From: Gimesia chilikensis
GTDB taxonomy: Bacteria > Planctomycetota > Planctomycetia > Planctomycetales > Planctomycetaceae
Direction of reading: 5' to 3'
Length of the DNA: 64,000 bases
Assembly (NCBI RefSeq): GCF_007744075.1
Contig: NZ_CP036266.1
Location: 2,651,748 to 2,715,747, forward strand
Part shown: piece after piece, positions 9,364-18,240 of the stretch
How positions within the stretch are numbered: position 1 is the first letter of the stretch
Layout: each line of letters starts with the position of its first letter
The notes under the pieces: generated by a model
Database searches by the model: none
The model's input: only the letters and a program-made list of their open reading frames with translations
What the model was told of the DNA's origin: nothing
Program-made: the position numbers and the translations under genes

Positions 9364-10233
9364 ATGAATTGTCCCGAAGTCCAGGAATTACTTTCCGCTT
9401 ATTATGATGGCGAACTGGATGAAGCCCGGTCATCCGCGGTCGCGGCGCATATTGAAACGTGCGCCGAGTGCAAAGCAGAACTGGATGTATTTGCAAAGCT
9501 GACACGACTGACGGAATCTCTCGATGCTCCAGCCCCCTCTGATCAGATCTGGAATCAAATTCAGCAACATCTGCATGATTCGCCCACCACGGATCAAACA
9601 GGAAAGGACAATCACCACACGACTGGACGTCGCAATTTCTTCAAATGGGGGGGGGGGACCTTAGCAGCAGTATTTCTGTTAGCCGTCGGTACTGGCTGGT
9701 GGTTCTTTCAGTCAGGGCGAGAAGTTAAGGAGCATCAACATAACCATCAACAGTTTACCGCTGAGTTTGGACAATATCTCGATCTTTTTACCCAAGATCC
9801 CAGTGCCGCCCAGCAATTCCTACTGGCGAAGTATCAAAATCAGCCCTTACAGGAGGGGCAGATTCCAGAGAAAACTGGTTATAAGCCATTCATTAGCAAA
9901 GGGCTGCCTGCAGATTATAGACTTGAATCCGCCCATCTGTTTAAGATGCCCTGTTGTACCTGCGTGCAAGCCGTTTGTAAAAGAAACGATGGTAGCACGC
10001 TGGCAATATTTGAGCACGATAAGGAAGAGACCAGCGAATGGTTCGGAGATCGGCCCAATGTTTGTATTGCCTGTAAGGACAGAAAGTGTTGTCTGGTGGA
10101 ATTCGATCAGCAGATTGCTGCCAGCTGGAAACGGGGTTCTCATTACATCACATTGATTGGTGTAAGAGATTTAGATGAAGTGGATCGATTCGTGACCTGG
10201 TCGAATAAACATCAGCCGACAGCCACGAATTGA
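9364..10233 (+). CDS. Zinc-finger anti-sigma factor with Cys-rich periplasmic domain
   Basis: 289-residue membrane anti-sigma factor. The N-terminal ZAS domain has MNCPEVQELLSAYYDGEL and the His-x3-Cys-x2-Cys motif (HIETCAEC) near residues 31-38, which normally clamps the partner sigma factor. One membrane span lies at about 97-120 (LAAVFLLAVGTGWWFF). The outer part of about 165 residues carries cysteine pairs (MPCCTCVQAVC, NVCIACKDRKCC) not usual in anti-sigma factors. Placed directly between the sigma gene and cusB/cusA, this domain is a good candidate for sensing periplasmic Cu/Ag or thiol stress. The sensing role is inference; the ZAS-TM architecture is visible. Confidence 0.85.
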   Translation: MNCPEVQELLSAYYDGELDEARSSAVAAHIETCAECKAELDVFAKLTRLTESLDAPAPSDQIWNQIQQHLHDSPTTDQTGKDNHHTTGRRNFFKWGGGTLAAVFLLAVGTGWWFFQSGREVKEHQHNHQQFTAEFGQYLDLFTQDPSAAQQFLLAKYQNQPLQEGQIPEKTGYKPFISKGLPADYRLESAHLFKMPCCTCVQAVCKRNDGSTLAIFEHDKEETSEWFGDRPNVCIACKDRKCCLVEFDQQIAASWKRGSHYITLIGVRDLDEVDRFVTWSNKHQPTATN

Positions 10234-10271
10234 GTTTTCAGGAAAGTTACGATTTCCGATAGAGGCCGAAA

Positions 10272-12677
10272 ATGAAATCACCTTTTCAATCTGACCGGTT
10301 ACGTCACTTCTACAAACGAAATGCCGGGAAAATCTGGGTTTTGCAAACGGCCTTTTTGATATTGATCGGCTTCAGTATTGCCTGGTCAATGAAGGCCCCC
10401 TCTTCGGAGTCGGATCAACCTCCGAAGGAAACCGCTCATGCAGAGCATGCAAAAGCACCGCAGATCTGGACCTGCTCCATGCATCCCCAGATTCGCCGAA
10501 ACGCACCTGGCAAATGCCCGATTTGTGGTATGGAACTGGTTCCTGTGGGGCCGACGCCGGAGGGAATGCGTACGATTCAGATCAGTGAGACTGCCCGTAA
10601 TCTGCTGCGAATTGAAACCACGCCTGTAGAGCGGCGTGAGGTCACAGCAAAGATTCGCATGGTGGGGAAAGTCGAGTACGACGAAACAAAGCTGGCACAT
10701 ATCACGGCCTGGGTTTCAGGACGTCTGGATCGACTGTACGTCGATTTTACCGGCGTCGAGGTTAAAAAAGGCGAACATCTGGTCTATATCTACAGTGAAG
10801 AGTTGTATGCTGCCCAGGAAGAGTTGATTCAGGCACTGAAATACAAAAAAGAAGGTCCTGCGAAAACGACCAGGCTGGTGCAACCGATCGATCTCGTTGC
10901 ATCTGCCCGTGAAAAGCTCAGACTGCTGGGACTGACTGCAGAGCAGATTCAGGAAATAGAAAAGCGGGGCACTCCCTCAGAACATCTCACGATTTACTCA
11001 CCGATCGGCGGGATCGTCATTCAAAAGCTGAAGGAAGAGGGAGACCGCGTCCGCACCGGGGATCGAATTTATACTGTAGCCGATCTCAATCTGGTTTGGG
11101 TCAAGTTAGATGCCTACGAATCTGACCTGATCTGGCTGCATTATGGACAAAAAGTGATATTCAAAACCGAAGCCTATCCGGGGGAGACATTCACGGGGCG
11201 GATTGCCTTCATTGATCCTGTCCTGAATGAGTCAACACGCACGGTCAAAGTCAGAGTGAATGTGCCAAATAAAGATGGCAAGCTGAAACCGGAAATGTTT
11301 GTCAGCGCCGTGGTGGAATCACAGGTGGCAACGGGAGGCCGTGTCCTCGATGAAGAACTGATGGGGAAATGGATCAGTCCCATGCATCCGGAAATTATTA
11401 AGGATCATCCCGGGGTCTGTGATATCTGTGGAATGCCACTGGTTCGCGCTGAGACGCTGGGTGACGTTATCACACCAGAGGAAAAAAAAGACAAACCATT
11501 GGTGATTCCTGTATCAGCAGCTCTGGTTACGGGGACAAGAGCGATTGTTTATGTCGAAGTTCCTACAGCCAGCAAGCCGACCTATGAAGGGCGGGAAATC
11601 GTTCTGGGCCCGCGTGCTGGAAATTATTACATTGTCAGGAATGGTTTGAGAGAAGGCGAACTTGTCGTCACGAATGGCAATTTCCAGTTGGATAGTGCTC
11701 TGCAGATCTCTGCTAAACCGTCCATGATGACACCGGAAGGCGGCGGCGGTGGAGGAGGACATCAACACGGCGGCAGTAGTTCCGAAAACAAAAAGATGGA
11801 ACAGAAACAGTCTCAGCCTAAGAAAATGTCTCTGCCACACCAGTTTCAGCAACAACTCAGCAGAGTACTTCAAGCCTCCGATGCCGTTACTGCGGCCATT
11901 GAAAAATCGGAACTGACTCAAGTGCGTGCGGCATTCGAGCAACTGGGACAGGCCCTGCAGCAGACAGATACCAAACTACTGACGGGACATGCCGCTATGC
12001 TGTGGGGGGAATTTTCCATGCTACTGTCAAATGACGCGGTTGAAGGCGGTGATGTTCTATCGCTGGAAGAGGCAGATCAGGTCTATGCCAAACTGAAACG
12101 GCATATACAACGTGTGCGTGCCCAGTTTGGAATGAATCATACAAACCACGAAAACGGTGCTAAGGACATTGAAGTGCCTGCTGAATTTCAGACTGAATTA
12201 GCGCCGTTACTGAACTTTTATTTTACCCTCTCAGAATTTCTGGCATCCGATCAGGAGCAGAAAGCACTTGGGGCTGGTTCGAAGTTGAAGCAGATACTCG
12301 GTTCGATTCAGAGTTCCGCTTTGCAGGGAGATGCTCTGAGATACTGGAATCAGGAAGCTGTCAATCTCGCCGGGATTGCCGATCAGTTTAAGCTGGCAAA
12401 GGACCTAAAGTCGCTGCGCAAGTCCTTCGCATTGCTTTCCCAGGAAATCCTGGTTCTGGTGAAGACTTTTGATCTTGCCCGCCAGCCGCCCCTGTATGAA
12501 CTGCATTGTCCGATGGCCTTTCAGGGGCGGGGAGCGATCTGGTTGCAGCGCGATACTGAGGTCAAAAATCCATATTTTGGGACGTCGATGCTAAAGTGTG
12601 CGGATCGAGTGGTCCCGATCGCTAGAGAGCAACTTCAGGAAAAACCAATCGAACACAAGGGACATGACCATCAGTAA
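10272..12677 (+). CDS. CusB-like RND adaptor with two metal-binding segments and DUF3347-like C-terminus
   Basis: 801-residue periplasmic adaptor linking the CusA-type pump to an outer-membrane channel. A membrane anchor lies at about 22-40. A heavy-metal-binding segment follows at about 66-91 (CSMHPQIRRNAPGKCPICGM), then the adaptor core. A second metal segment sits near 367-392 (SPMHPEII, CDICGMPL), followed by a Gly/His linker near 490. A C-terminal region of about 280 residues resembles DUF3347, ending in CPMAFQGRGAIWLQ and NPYFGTSMLKC. Ordinary CusB is about 400 residues, so this is a double-length fusion that may carry its own CusF-like metal delivery module. It starts 38 bp after the anti-sigma gene. 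Confidence 0.9.
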   Translation: MKSPFQSDRLRHFYKRNAGKIWVLQTAFLILIGFSIAWSMKAPSSESDQPPKETAHAEHAKAPQIWTCSMHPQIRRNAPGKCPICGMELVPVGPTPEGMRTIQISETARNLLRIETTPVERREVTAKIRMVGKVEYDETKLAHITAWVSGRLDRLYVDFTGVEVKKGEHLVYIYSEELYAAQEELIQALKYKKEGPAKTTRLVQPIDLVASAREKLRLLGLTAEQIQEIEKRGTPSEHLTIYSPIGGIVIQKLKEEGDRVRTGDRIYTVADLNLVWVKLDAYESDLIWLHYGQKVIFKTEAYPGETFTGRIAFIDPVLNESTRTVKVRVNVPNKDGKLKPEMFVSAVVESQVATGGRVLDEELMGKWISPMHPEIIKDHPGVCDICGMPLVRAETLGDVITPEEKKDKPLVIPVSAALVTGTRAIVYVEVPTASKPTYEGREIVLGPRAGNYYIVRNGLREGELVVTNGNFQLDSALQISAKPSMMTPEGGGGGGGHQHGGSSSENKKMEQKQSQPKKMSLPHQFQQQLSRVLQASDAVTAAIEKSELTQVRAAFEQLGQALQQTDTKLLTGHAAMLWGEFSMLLSNDAVEGGDVLSLEEADQVYAKLKRHIQRVRAQFGMNHTNHENGAKDIEVPAEFQTELAPLLNFYFTLSEFLASDQEQKALGAGSKLKQILGSIQSSALQGDALRYWNQEAVNLAGIADQFKLAKDLKSLRKSFALLSQEILVLVKTFDLARQPPLYELHCPMAFQGRGAIWLQRDTEVKNPYFGTSMLKCADRVVPIAREQLQEKPIEHKGHDHQ

Positions 12678-12721
12678 ATATTGTTGGCAAACATGGTCTC
12701 TCCGTTTCGACAGGAAAACAG

Positions 12722-15700
12722 ATGGTGACTGAATCCGAAAATGTAAACTTGAACCAGGATGAACCGAAATCGATTCTCGAAAAGGTCATCTGGTTCAGTC
12801 TGAACAACAAGCTGGTAGTCAGCTTACTGGTCATCGCGATTCTTGGCTGGGGCGCGATGGTTGCCCCCTTCGACTGGGATCTGGGGGGACTGCCGAGAAG
12901 TCCTGTCCCCGTGGATGCCATCCCTGATATTGGTGAGAACCAGCAGATTGTTTTCAGTCAATGGATGGGCAGGTCGCCCCAGGATGTGGAAGACCAGATT
13001 GGATATCCCCTCACGGTGGCACTGCTCGGGATTCCCGAAGTCAAAACCATCCGCAGTTACTCGATGTTTGGTTTTTCAACGATCTACGTGATTTTTAATG
13101 AGAAGGCGGAATTCTACTGGTCTCGCTCCCGCGTGCTGGAAAAACTGAACAGTTTGCCTCCGGATACCCTCCCGGAGGGCGTTCAACCGACACTGGGGCC
13201 TGATGCCACCGCCCTGGGACAGATCTTTTGGTATACGCTCGAAGGCCATGATCCGGATGGCAATGTCGTTGGAGGCTGGGATCTGCGCGAACTGCGTACG
13301 GCACAGGACTGGTATGTGCGTTACGCTCTGGCATCGGCGGAAGGGATCAGCGAAGTTGCCTCGATCGGTGGTTTCGTTCAGGAATACCAGATCGACGTTG
13401 ACCCCGATGCAATGCGGGCAAACAAGGTGAGCCTGGAACAGGTTTTTAATGCCGTACGCATGTCAAATGTGGACGTGGGGGCGCGTACTATTGAATTAAA
13501 CAAGGCAGAATATGTCATCCGCGGTCTGGGATTTGTCGAAAATATTGGCGACCTTGAGAAGACGGTCCTGAAGGTCAGCGACAACGTACCCATCACTGTC
13601 AAGGATGTCGCTACCGTCTCACTGGGGCCCGCTCTCAGACGTGGCGCGCTGGACAAAGAGGGTGCAGAAGCCGTAGGGGGAGTTTGCGTCGTTCGGTATG
13701 GATACAATCCGCTGGAAGCAATCAAAAACGTGAAAGAAAAAGTTGCGGAAGTATCTGTGGGGCTCCCGAGCAAGGTTTTAATTGACTTCAAGAAGATAAC
13801 GCCTGACAAGATTACAGAGTATGCCCGACAGCATCACTTTGATGCCTATCAAAACGATCAATTGAATGATAAAGCCTGGGTTCAGCATTTAAGGTCCCTG
13901 GAACGCAGTGAGTGGCCAGAGTGGGCTACCATCAGCCAGATTACGGTCGTTCCGTTTTATGACCGCACAGGGTTAATTTATGAAACGCTGGGGACCCTGA
14001 ACACCGCACTCACTGAGGAAATCCTGGTCACGATCATCGTCATTCTGATCAGTGTGATGCATTTGCGGAGTTCAGTTTTAATCAGTGCCCTGTTACCACT
14101 GGCTGTGCTCATGTGCTTTATTGCCATGAAAACACTGGGGGTCGATGCAAATATTGTTGCCCTGTCCGGCATCGCCATCGCCATAGGTACAATGGTCGAT
14201 ATGGGGATCATCCTCTGTGAAAATATCCTGAAACAACTGGATGAAGCTGGTCCAGATGCTGACCGTCTGAAAGTGATTTACAATGCTACCCGCGAAGTCG
14301 CCAGTGCTGTCCTCACTGCTGTGTCTACTACCGTTATCAGCTTTCTGCCCGTATTTACCATGATTGGGGCTGAAGGTAAGCTATTTAAGCCGCTCGCATT
14401 TACGAAAACCTTTGCCTTGATTTCCTCCGTCATTGTCGCACTGACGATTATTCCTCCCGCTGCCCATATTCTGTTTAGAGGAAAAGTTCACTCAACCTCA
14501 ATCAAGCGTTTTCTTCCCTGGAGCCTGGTTATTCTTGGCATGCTGATTGTTCTGCTGGCTATCCTGAATATGCTCCCTATGGAAAATACTGGTTTCATCG
14601 GACGTTTCTCACTTCCCTGGTGGGTTGGAGCAATCGTACTGGGGCTGGGAGTGTACAATTTAATGGAACACCGAATTCCCGAACGCCTGCGTCAATTTGG
14701 GCCCCTGGCCGCAAACTACCTGGCCGTACTGGTGGTCGGCTTGATTCTAACCGAACACTGGCTCCCCCTGGGACCAGATAAAGGTTTTAGTCAAAATCTG
14801 ATGTTCGTGACGCTGTTAATTGGTGGACTGTTGGCCTTCTTTCAATTCTTCCAGCGCGTCTTATATGAACCGCTGCTCCGCTGGTGTCTGAAAAACAAAC
14901 TGCTCTTTCTTTCCATTCCAACACTGATCCTGTTTCTGGGCGGTTGTGCTTGGTTGGGCTTTGACCGTGTGTTCGGATTCGTTCCTGAACCAGTTCGTAA
15001 TACAGCTCCGTGGAAAAGTATGGCAGCGACATTTCCGGGATTAGGTAAAGAGTTTATGCCACCATTAGATGAAGGCTCTTTCCTGTATATGCCAACAACG
15101 ATGCCTCATGCCTCTATTGGCGAATCAATGGATGTACTGCAGCTCCAGGATAAACTGTTGATTTCTATCCCCGAAGTGGAATCGGTTGTGGGGAAGGTCG
15201 GTCGAGTAGACAGTCCTCTCGATCCCGCTCCGATTTCCATGATTGAAACCATCATTACATACAAGACTGAGTATAAATCGGATCAACAGGGGCATCGTAT
15301 CAAGTATCGATATGATCCAGTCAAAAATGAATTTGTCCGAGATAAAAATGGAAAGCTGATCGAAGATTCTGATGGGCGTCCTTATCGTCAGTGGCGAGAA
15401 CATATAAAGTCACCGAATGATATCTGGAAGGAAATCACCGACGCTGCCAGTTTGCCTGGGGCAACATCAGCTCCTAAACTGCAACCCATTGCCGCGCGGA
15501 TTGTCATGCTGCAAAGTGGTATGCGTGCCCCAATGGGACTCAAGATCAAAGGCCCCGATTTACAAACGATTGAACGCGTGGCTCTGGATATTGAACGATT
15601 GCTCAAACAGGTTCCTTCAGTAGAAGAGTCTGCTGTGATTGCTGATCGTATTGTCGGAAAACCATATCTGGAGATCGACATCGATCGCGATGCGATTAAG

Positions 15701-16738
15701 AGATATGGATTACATATCCGCTCTGTTCAGGATGTGATTGAGGTCGCTATAGGCGGAAGGAGGATTACGACGACAGTCGAAGGCCGTGAACGCTACCCGG
15801 TCCGTGTGCGTTATGCCCGTGAATTGCGGGATGAAATTGAAACATTGGGCCGTATTCTGGTTCCCACCCCCACTGGCGCGCAGATCCCACTCGAGCAACT
15901 CGCCGAAATACGCTATACCCGTGGACCACAGGTGATTAAAAGCGAAGACACTTTCCTTTTGGGCTATGTCTTGTTCGACATGAAACCGGGGAATGCCGAA
16001 GTCGATGTTGTGGAAGAATGCCAGCGATTCCTGCAACAAAAAATACAAACCGGAGAATTGGTTCTCCCGCCAGGTGTGAGTTACAGCTTTGCCGGCAGTT
16101 ATGAGAATCAGATCCGCTCTCAGAAGACTTTGATGATAGTACTGCCCTTGGCGCTGTTCGTGATTTTCCTGATCTTATACTTCCAGTTCAGTTCGGTCAT
16201 CACGACCTCGCTGGTCTTCAGTGGGATTTTGATCGCCTGGTCGGGGGGCTTCATCATGCTCTGGCTATATGGACAACCCTGGTTTTTGGATTTTCAACTG
16301 TTCGATACCAGTATGCGTTCTCTGTTCCAGGTGCATCAAATCAATCTGAGCGTTGCCGTCTGGGTCGGATTCCTGGCTCTGTTCGGGATTGCCACTGATG
16401 ATGGCGTCGTCATTACCACTTACCTCGACCAGAGTTTTCGTAAACGCAGGATCGGTTCTGCCAGGGAAGCGCGAGATGCCACTCTGGCTGCAGGCTTAAG
16501 GCGTGCCAGGCCCTGCTTAATGACCACGGCCACAACCATTCTGGCCCTCATTCCTGTCCTGACATCCACGGGGCGGGGCTCTGACATCATGGTCCCCATG
16601 GCGATCCCCAGCTTCGGGGGCATGCTCATCGAAATCATGACCATGCTGGTCGTACCGGTGCTTTACTGCAGTGTTATGGAGTGGAAGTTGAAATGGGGAA
16701 TCGAAGATCCCCGTTTTGAGGAGAATGCTCAATCTTAA
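12722..16738 (+). CDS. CusA-like heavy-metal RND efflux pump, enlarged
   Basis: 1338-residue inner-membrane RND pump for Cu(I)/Ag(I)-type cations. Family signatures are PVDAIPDIGENQQIVFSQW, the proton-relay helix IGTMVDMGIILCEN (about residue 488), GKEFMPPLDEGSFLYMPTT, MLQSGMRAPMGLKIKG and FGIATDDGVVITTYLDQ. Ordinary CusA/CzcA proteins have about 1040 residues. The excess comes from inserts before TM helix 2 (about 355-410) and, mainly, a block of extra hydrophobic segments at about 590-740. It lies 44 bp after the adaptor gene and is followed by two hairpins. Substrate is inferred from the metal-binding adaptor and neighbouring copper genes. Confidence 0.92.
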   Translation: MVTESENVNLNQDEPKSILEKVIWFSLNNKLVVSLLVIAILGWGAMVAPFDWDLGGLPRSPVPVDAIPDIGENQQIVFSQWMGRSPQDVEDQIGYPLTVALLGIPEVKTIRSYSMFGFSTIYVIFNEKAEFYWSRSRVLEKLNSLPPDTLPEGVQPTLGPDATALGQIFWYTLEGHDPDGNVVGGWDLRELRTAQDWYVRYALASAEGISEVASIGGFVQEYQIDVDPDAMRANKVSLEQVFNAVRMSNVDVGARTIELNKAEYVIRGLGFVENIGDLEKTVLKVSDNVPITVKDVATVSLGPALRRGALDKEGAEAVGGVCVVRYGYNPLEAIKNVKEKVAEVSVGLPSKVLIDFKKITPDKITEYARQHHFDAYQNDQLNDKAWVQHLRSLERSEWPEWATISQITVVPFYDRTGLIYETLGTLNTALTEEILVTIIVILISVMHLRSSVLISALLPLAVLMCFIAMKTLGVDANIVALSGIAIAIGTMVDMGIILCENILKQLDEAGPDADRLKVIYNATREVASAVLTAVSTTVISFLPVFTMIGAEGKLFKPLAFTKTFALISSVIVALTIIPPAAHILFRGKVHSTSIKRFLPWSLVILGMLIVLLAILNMLPMENTGFIGRFSLPWWVGAIVLGLGVYNLMEHRIPERLRQFGPLAANYLAVLVVGLILTEHWLPLGPDKGFSQNLMFVTLLIGGLLAFFQFFQRVLYEPLLRWCLKNKLLFLSIPTLILFLGGCAWLGFDRVFGFVPEPVRNTAPWKSMAATFPGLGKEFMPPLDEGSFLYMPTTMPHASIGESMDVLQLQDKLLISIPEVESVVGKVGRVDSPLDPAPISMIETIITYKTEYKSDQQGHRIKYRYDPVKNEFVRDKNGKLIEDSDGRPYRQWREHIKSPNDIWKEITDAASLPGATSAPKLQPIAARIVMLQSGMRAPMGLKIKGPDLQTIERVALDIERLLKQVPSVEESAVIADRIVGKPYLEIDIDRDAIKRYGLHIRSVQDVIEVAIGGRRITTTVEGRERYPVRVRYARELRDEIETLGRILVPTPTGAQIPLEQLAEIRYTRGPQVIKSEDTFLLGYVLFDMKPGNAEVDVVEECQRFLQQKIQTGELVLPPGVSYSFAGSYENQIRSQKTLMIVLPLALFVIFLILYFQFSSVITTSLVFSGILIAWSGGFIMLWLYGQPWFLDFQLFDTSMRSLFQVHQINLSVAVWVGFLALFGIATDDGVVITTYLDQSFRKRRIGSAREARDATLAAGLRRARPCLMTTATTILALIPVLTSTGRGSDIMVPMAIPSFGGMLIEIMTMLVVPVLYCSVMEWKLKWGIEDPRFEENAQS

Positions 16739-16781
16739 AAGCTCGAGAGATTATCCTCACTAAACTACCGCAAGGAGAAGA

Positions 16782-16819
16782 CTGCGATTGAAGACGACAT
16801 GACTCCTCTTCAATCGCAG
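16782..16819 (+). other. Strong hairpin after the CusA gene
   Basis: Perfect 13-bp inverted repeat (16782-16794 with 16807-16819) and a 12-base loop, 43 bp past the CusA stop. There is no T-run directly after it, so it is either an mRNA 3'-end stabiliser or the first part of a tandem terminator with the hairpin at 16851-16890. Confidence 0.55.
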
Positions 16820-16850
16820 AAGCAACTTCTCACCTCGAACAGGTTAAACA

Positions 16851-16890
16851 ACAGGATCGTATGAAGATCCTGTCTCTTAAAGAGTATTTT
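16851..16890 (+). terminator. Probable terminator of the sigma-anti-sigma-CusBA operon
   Basis: 8-bp stem ACAGGATC with GATCCTGT (16851-16858, 16866-16873), 7-base loop, with a T6 run some 10 bp later. It lies between convergent genes. Confidence 0.55.
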
Positions 16891-16903
16891 TTAACTTGCC
16901 GTC

Positions 16904-17686
16904 CTACCACAGCATGAACAGGGCCATCAGGATCATCACGCTGTTTTCGATGATCGTGACCGCAGACATGGGCAGATTAAATACTGTCCCCAGACAGGCA
17001 CACTGAATTGCCTGACGTTTTCGTACGGCTTGCAGCACACCGATTAAGCCGACCCCCATCACAACAACCGTGGCAGCGTTTATCAGCATCGGAAACCAGC
17101 CGAAAATAAATGCGACCCCCAGTGAAAATTCAAGAAACGGATAGAGTAACGCGTACAGACGCGACCGTTTTGCCACAATATCATAGGTCGCAAAGGCATC
17201 GGCGAACTTGCTGACATCAAGCAGCTTGAAGAAGGCAAATCCCAGGAAAAAACAGCCCATAAAGAAACGCAGGAAGTTTCCCCAGACCCAGCCCGATGCT
17301 TGTGCTGAGGTTAAGATCGCGGCTGCACCACATACATAAAATACAACCAGCAGCAGCGGCTTATAGGTACTGAGTTTGAAATGATGTTTCTCCTCTGGAG
17401 GCTGAATCTGCTCCAGCCGGGGAGTCGCCTTTAAATCCTCCTGTTTTAAAACAGGCTTCGCCTCAAACCCGGCTCCCTCTACAACCGCGATAAGTTTCTC
17501 GACAGGATCTTCCCCCTGCATTTTAGCTGTGACAGTTTTTAATCCACTGGAAAGGTCTGCTTCCCACTCCTGTATCTCAACAGTCTGATCCAGCACAGGT
17601 TGTAATTTTCCCAAACAGGACTGGCACTTCATATTTGTCGATACGGTCACCTCTTGAAGGTGATCTTCCTGCTTCACCAATGTCAT
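16904..17686 (-). CDS. HMA domain fused to MauE/DoxX-like membrane domain
   Basis: 260 residues. The N-terminal 75 residues form a heavy-metal-associated fold with the CxxC site NMKCQSCLGKL at about 18-28. A linker leads to four hydrophobic segments from about residue 108 on, with PFLEFSLGVAFIFGWFP and CACLGTVFNLPMS, typical of MauE/DoxX-like redox-associated membrane proteins. It follows the MerR gene by 31 bp on the same strand and shares its MerR-type promoter. It probably binds or moves a monovalent soft metal at the inner membrane, or handles metal-related redox. The exact activity is unknown. Confidence 0.82.
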   Translation of the reverse strand: MTLVKQEDHLQEVTVSTNMKCQSCLGKLQPVLDQTVEIQEWEADLSSGLKTVTAKMQGEDPVEKLIAVVEGAGFEAKPVLKQEDLKATPRLEQIQPPEEKHHFKLSTYKPLLLVVFYVCGAAAILTSAQASGWVWGNFLRFFMGCFFLGFAFFKLLDVSKFADAFATYDIVAKRSRLYALLYPFLEFSLGVAFIFGWFPMLINAATVVVMGVGLIGVLQAVRKRQAIQCACLGTVFNLPMSAVTIIENSVMILMALFMLW

Positions 17687-17717
17687 ATTTTGATTCTCCC
17701 TATTTTAAGTATCAGGT

Positions 17718-18122
17718 TTATAGTTCGGGGGAGGTAATCGATTCGATGATCGGACAGTCAGACAGAGCACCTCGGCCACTGCACTTTTCATGCAGAGTCT
17801 CAAGAGTTGACGCCAAGCGTTGCAAATCATCAATTTTCTGACGGATTTCAACCAGTTTCTGACCAGCCAGTTGCTTGACCTCTCTCTTGGATGAATGCGG
17901 GTTGTCCGCGAGATGCAGTAACTGTCCGACTTCAGCGAGAGTAAACCCGAGTTCCTGGGCACGTTTGATAAACTTGATCCTGTCAATCACATCCGGCGGA
18001 TATTCCCGGAATGAGGACAACGCGACGGGCTGTTTGACCAACCACTTCCGTTCATAAAACCGCACTGTCTCTACACCAACCCCTGCTGCCTGGGCGACTC
18101 GTCCGATTGTCAACTTACTCAT
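17718..18122 (-). CDS. MerR-family metal-responsive transcription activator
   Basis: 134 residues. The N-terminal winged helix is LTIGRVAQAAGVGVETVRFYERK, followed by the dimerisation helix. The C-terminal metal loop is KCSGRGALSDCPIIES, two Cys separated by eight residues as in MerR; CueR has seven. The position that is Cys82 in MerR reads Ser in HSSKREVK, as in CueR/GolS sensors of monovalent ions, so Cu(I)/Ag(I) sensing is favoured over Hg(II) or Zn(II). AGGAGG sits 7 bp before the ATG. The first gene of a two-gene operon, it probably regulates its own promoter at 18142-18173. Confidence 0.9.
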   Translation of the reverse strand: MSKLTIGRVAQAAGVGVETVRFYERKWLVKQPVALSSFREYPPDVIDRIKFIKRAQELGFTLAEVGQLLHLADNPHSSKREVKQLAGQKLVEIRQKIDDLQRLASTLETLHEKCSGRGALSDCPIIESITSPEL

Positions 18123-18141
18123 ATTTCAACCTCCTGCGAGT

Positions 18142-18173
18142 ATTATAGACTCTGTACCATGGTACGGGGTCAA
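18142..18173 (-). promoter_or_regulatory. MerR-type promoter/operator for merR-HMA operon
   Basis: Read on the minus strand: TTGACC (-35, 18168-18173), a 20-base spacer, and TATAAT (-10, 18142-18147). The spacer holds the perfect palindrome GTACCATGGTAC (18154-18165). The overlong spacer with a centred dyad is the hallmark of MerR-regulated promoters, which are twisted open by the activated regulator. The similarity to the classical mer operator (TTGACTCCGTAC) is plain. No second copy was noticed elsewhere in the window. Confidence 0.88.
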
Positions 18174-18240
18174 GGGGAGGTTCTAGCAAGCATAAAAGAA
18201 TGATGAAATATGTCGGGCTTTCGAGTTCCACTCGACATCG

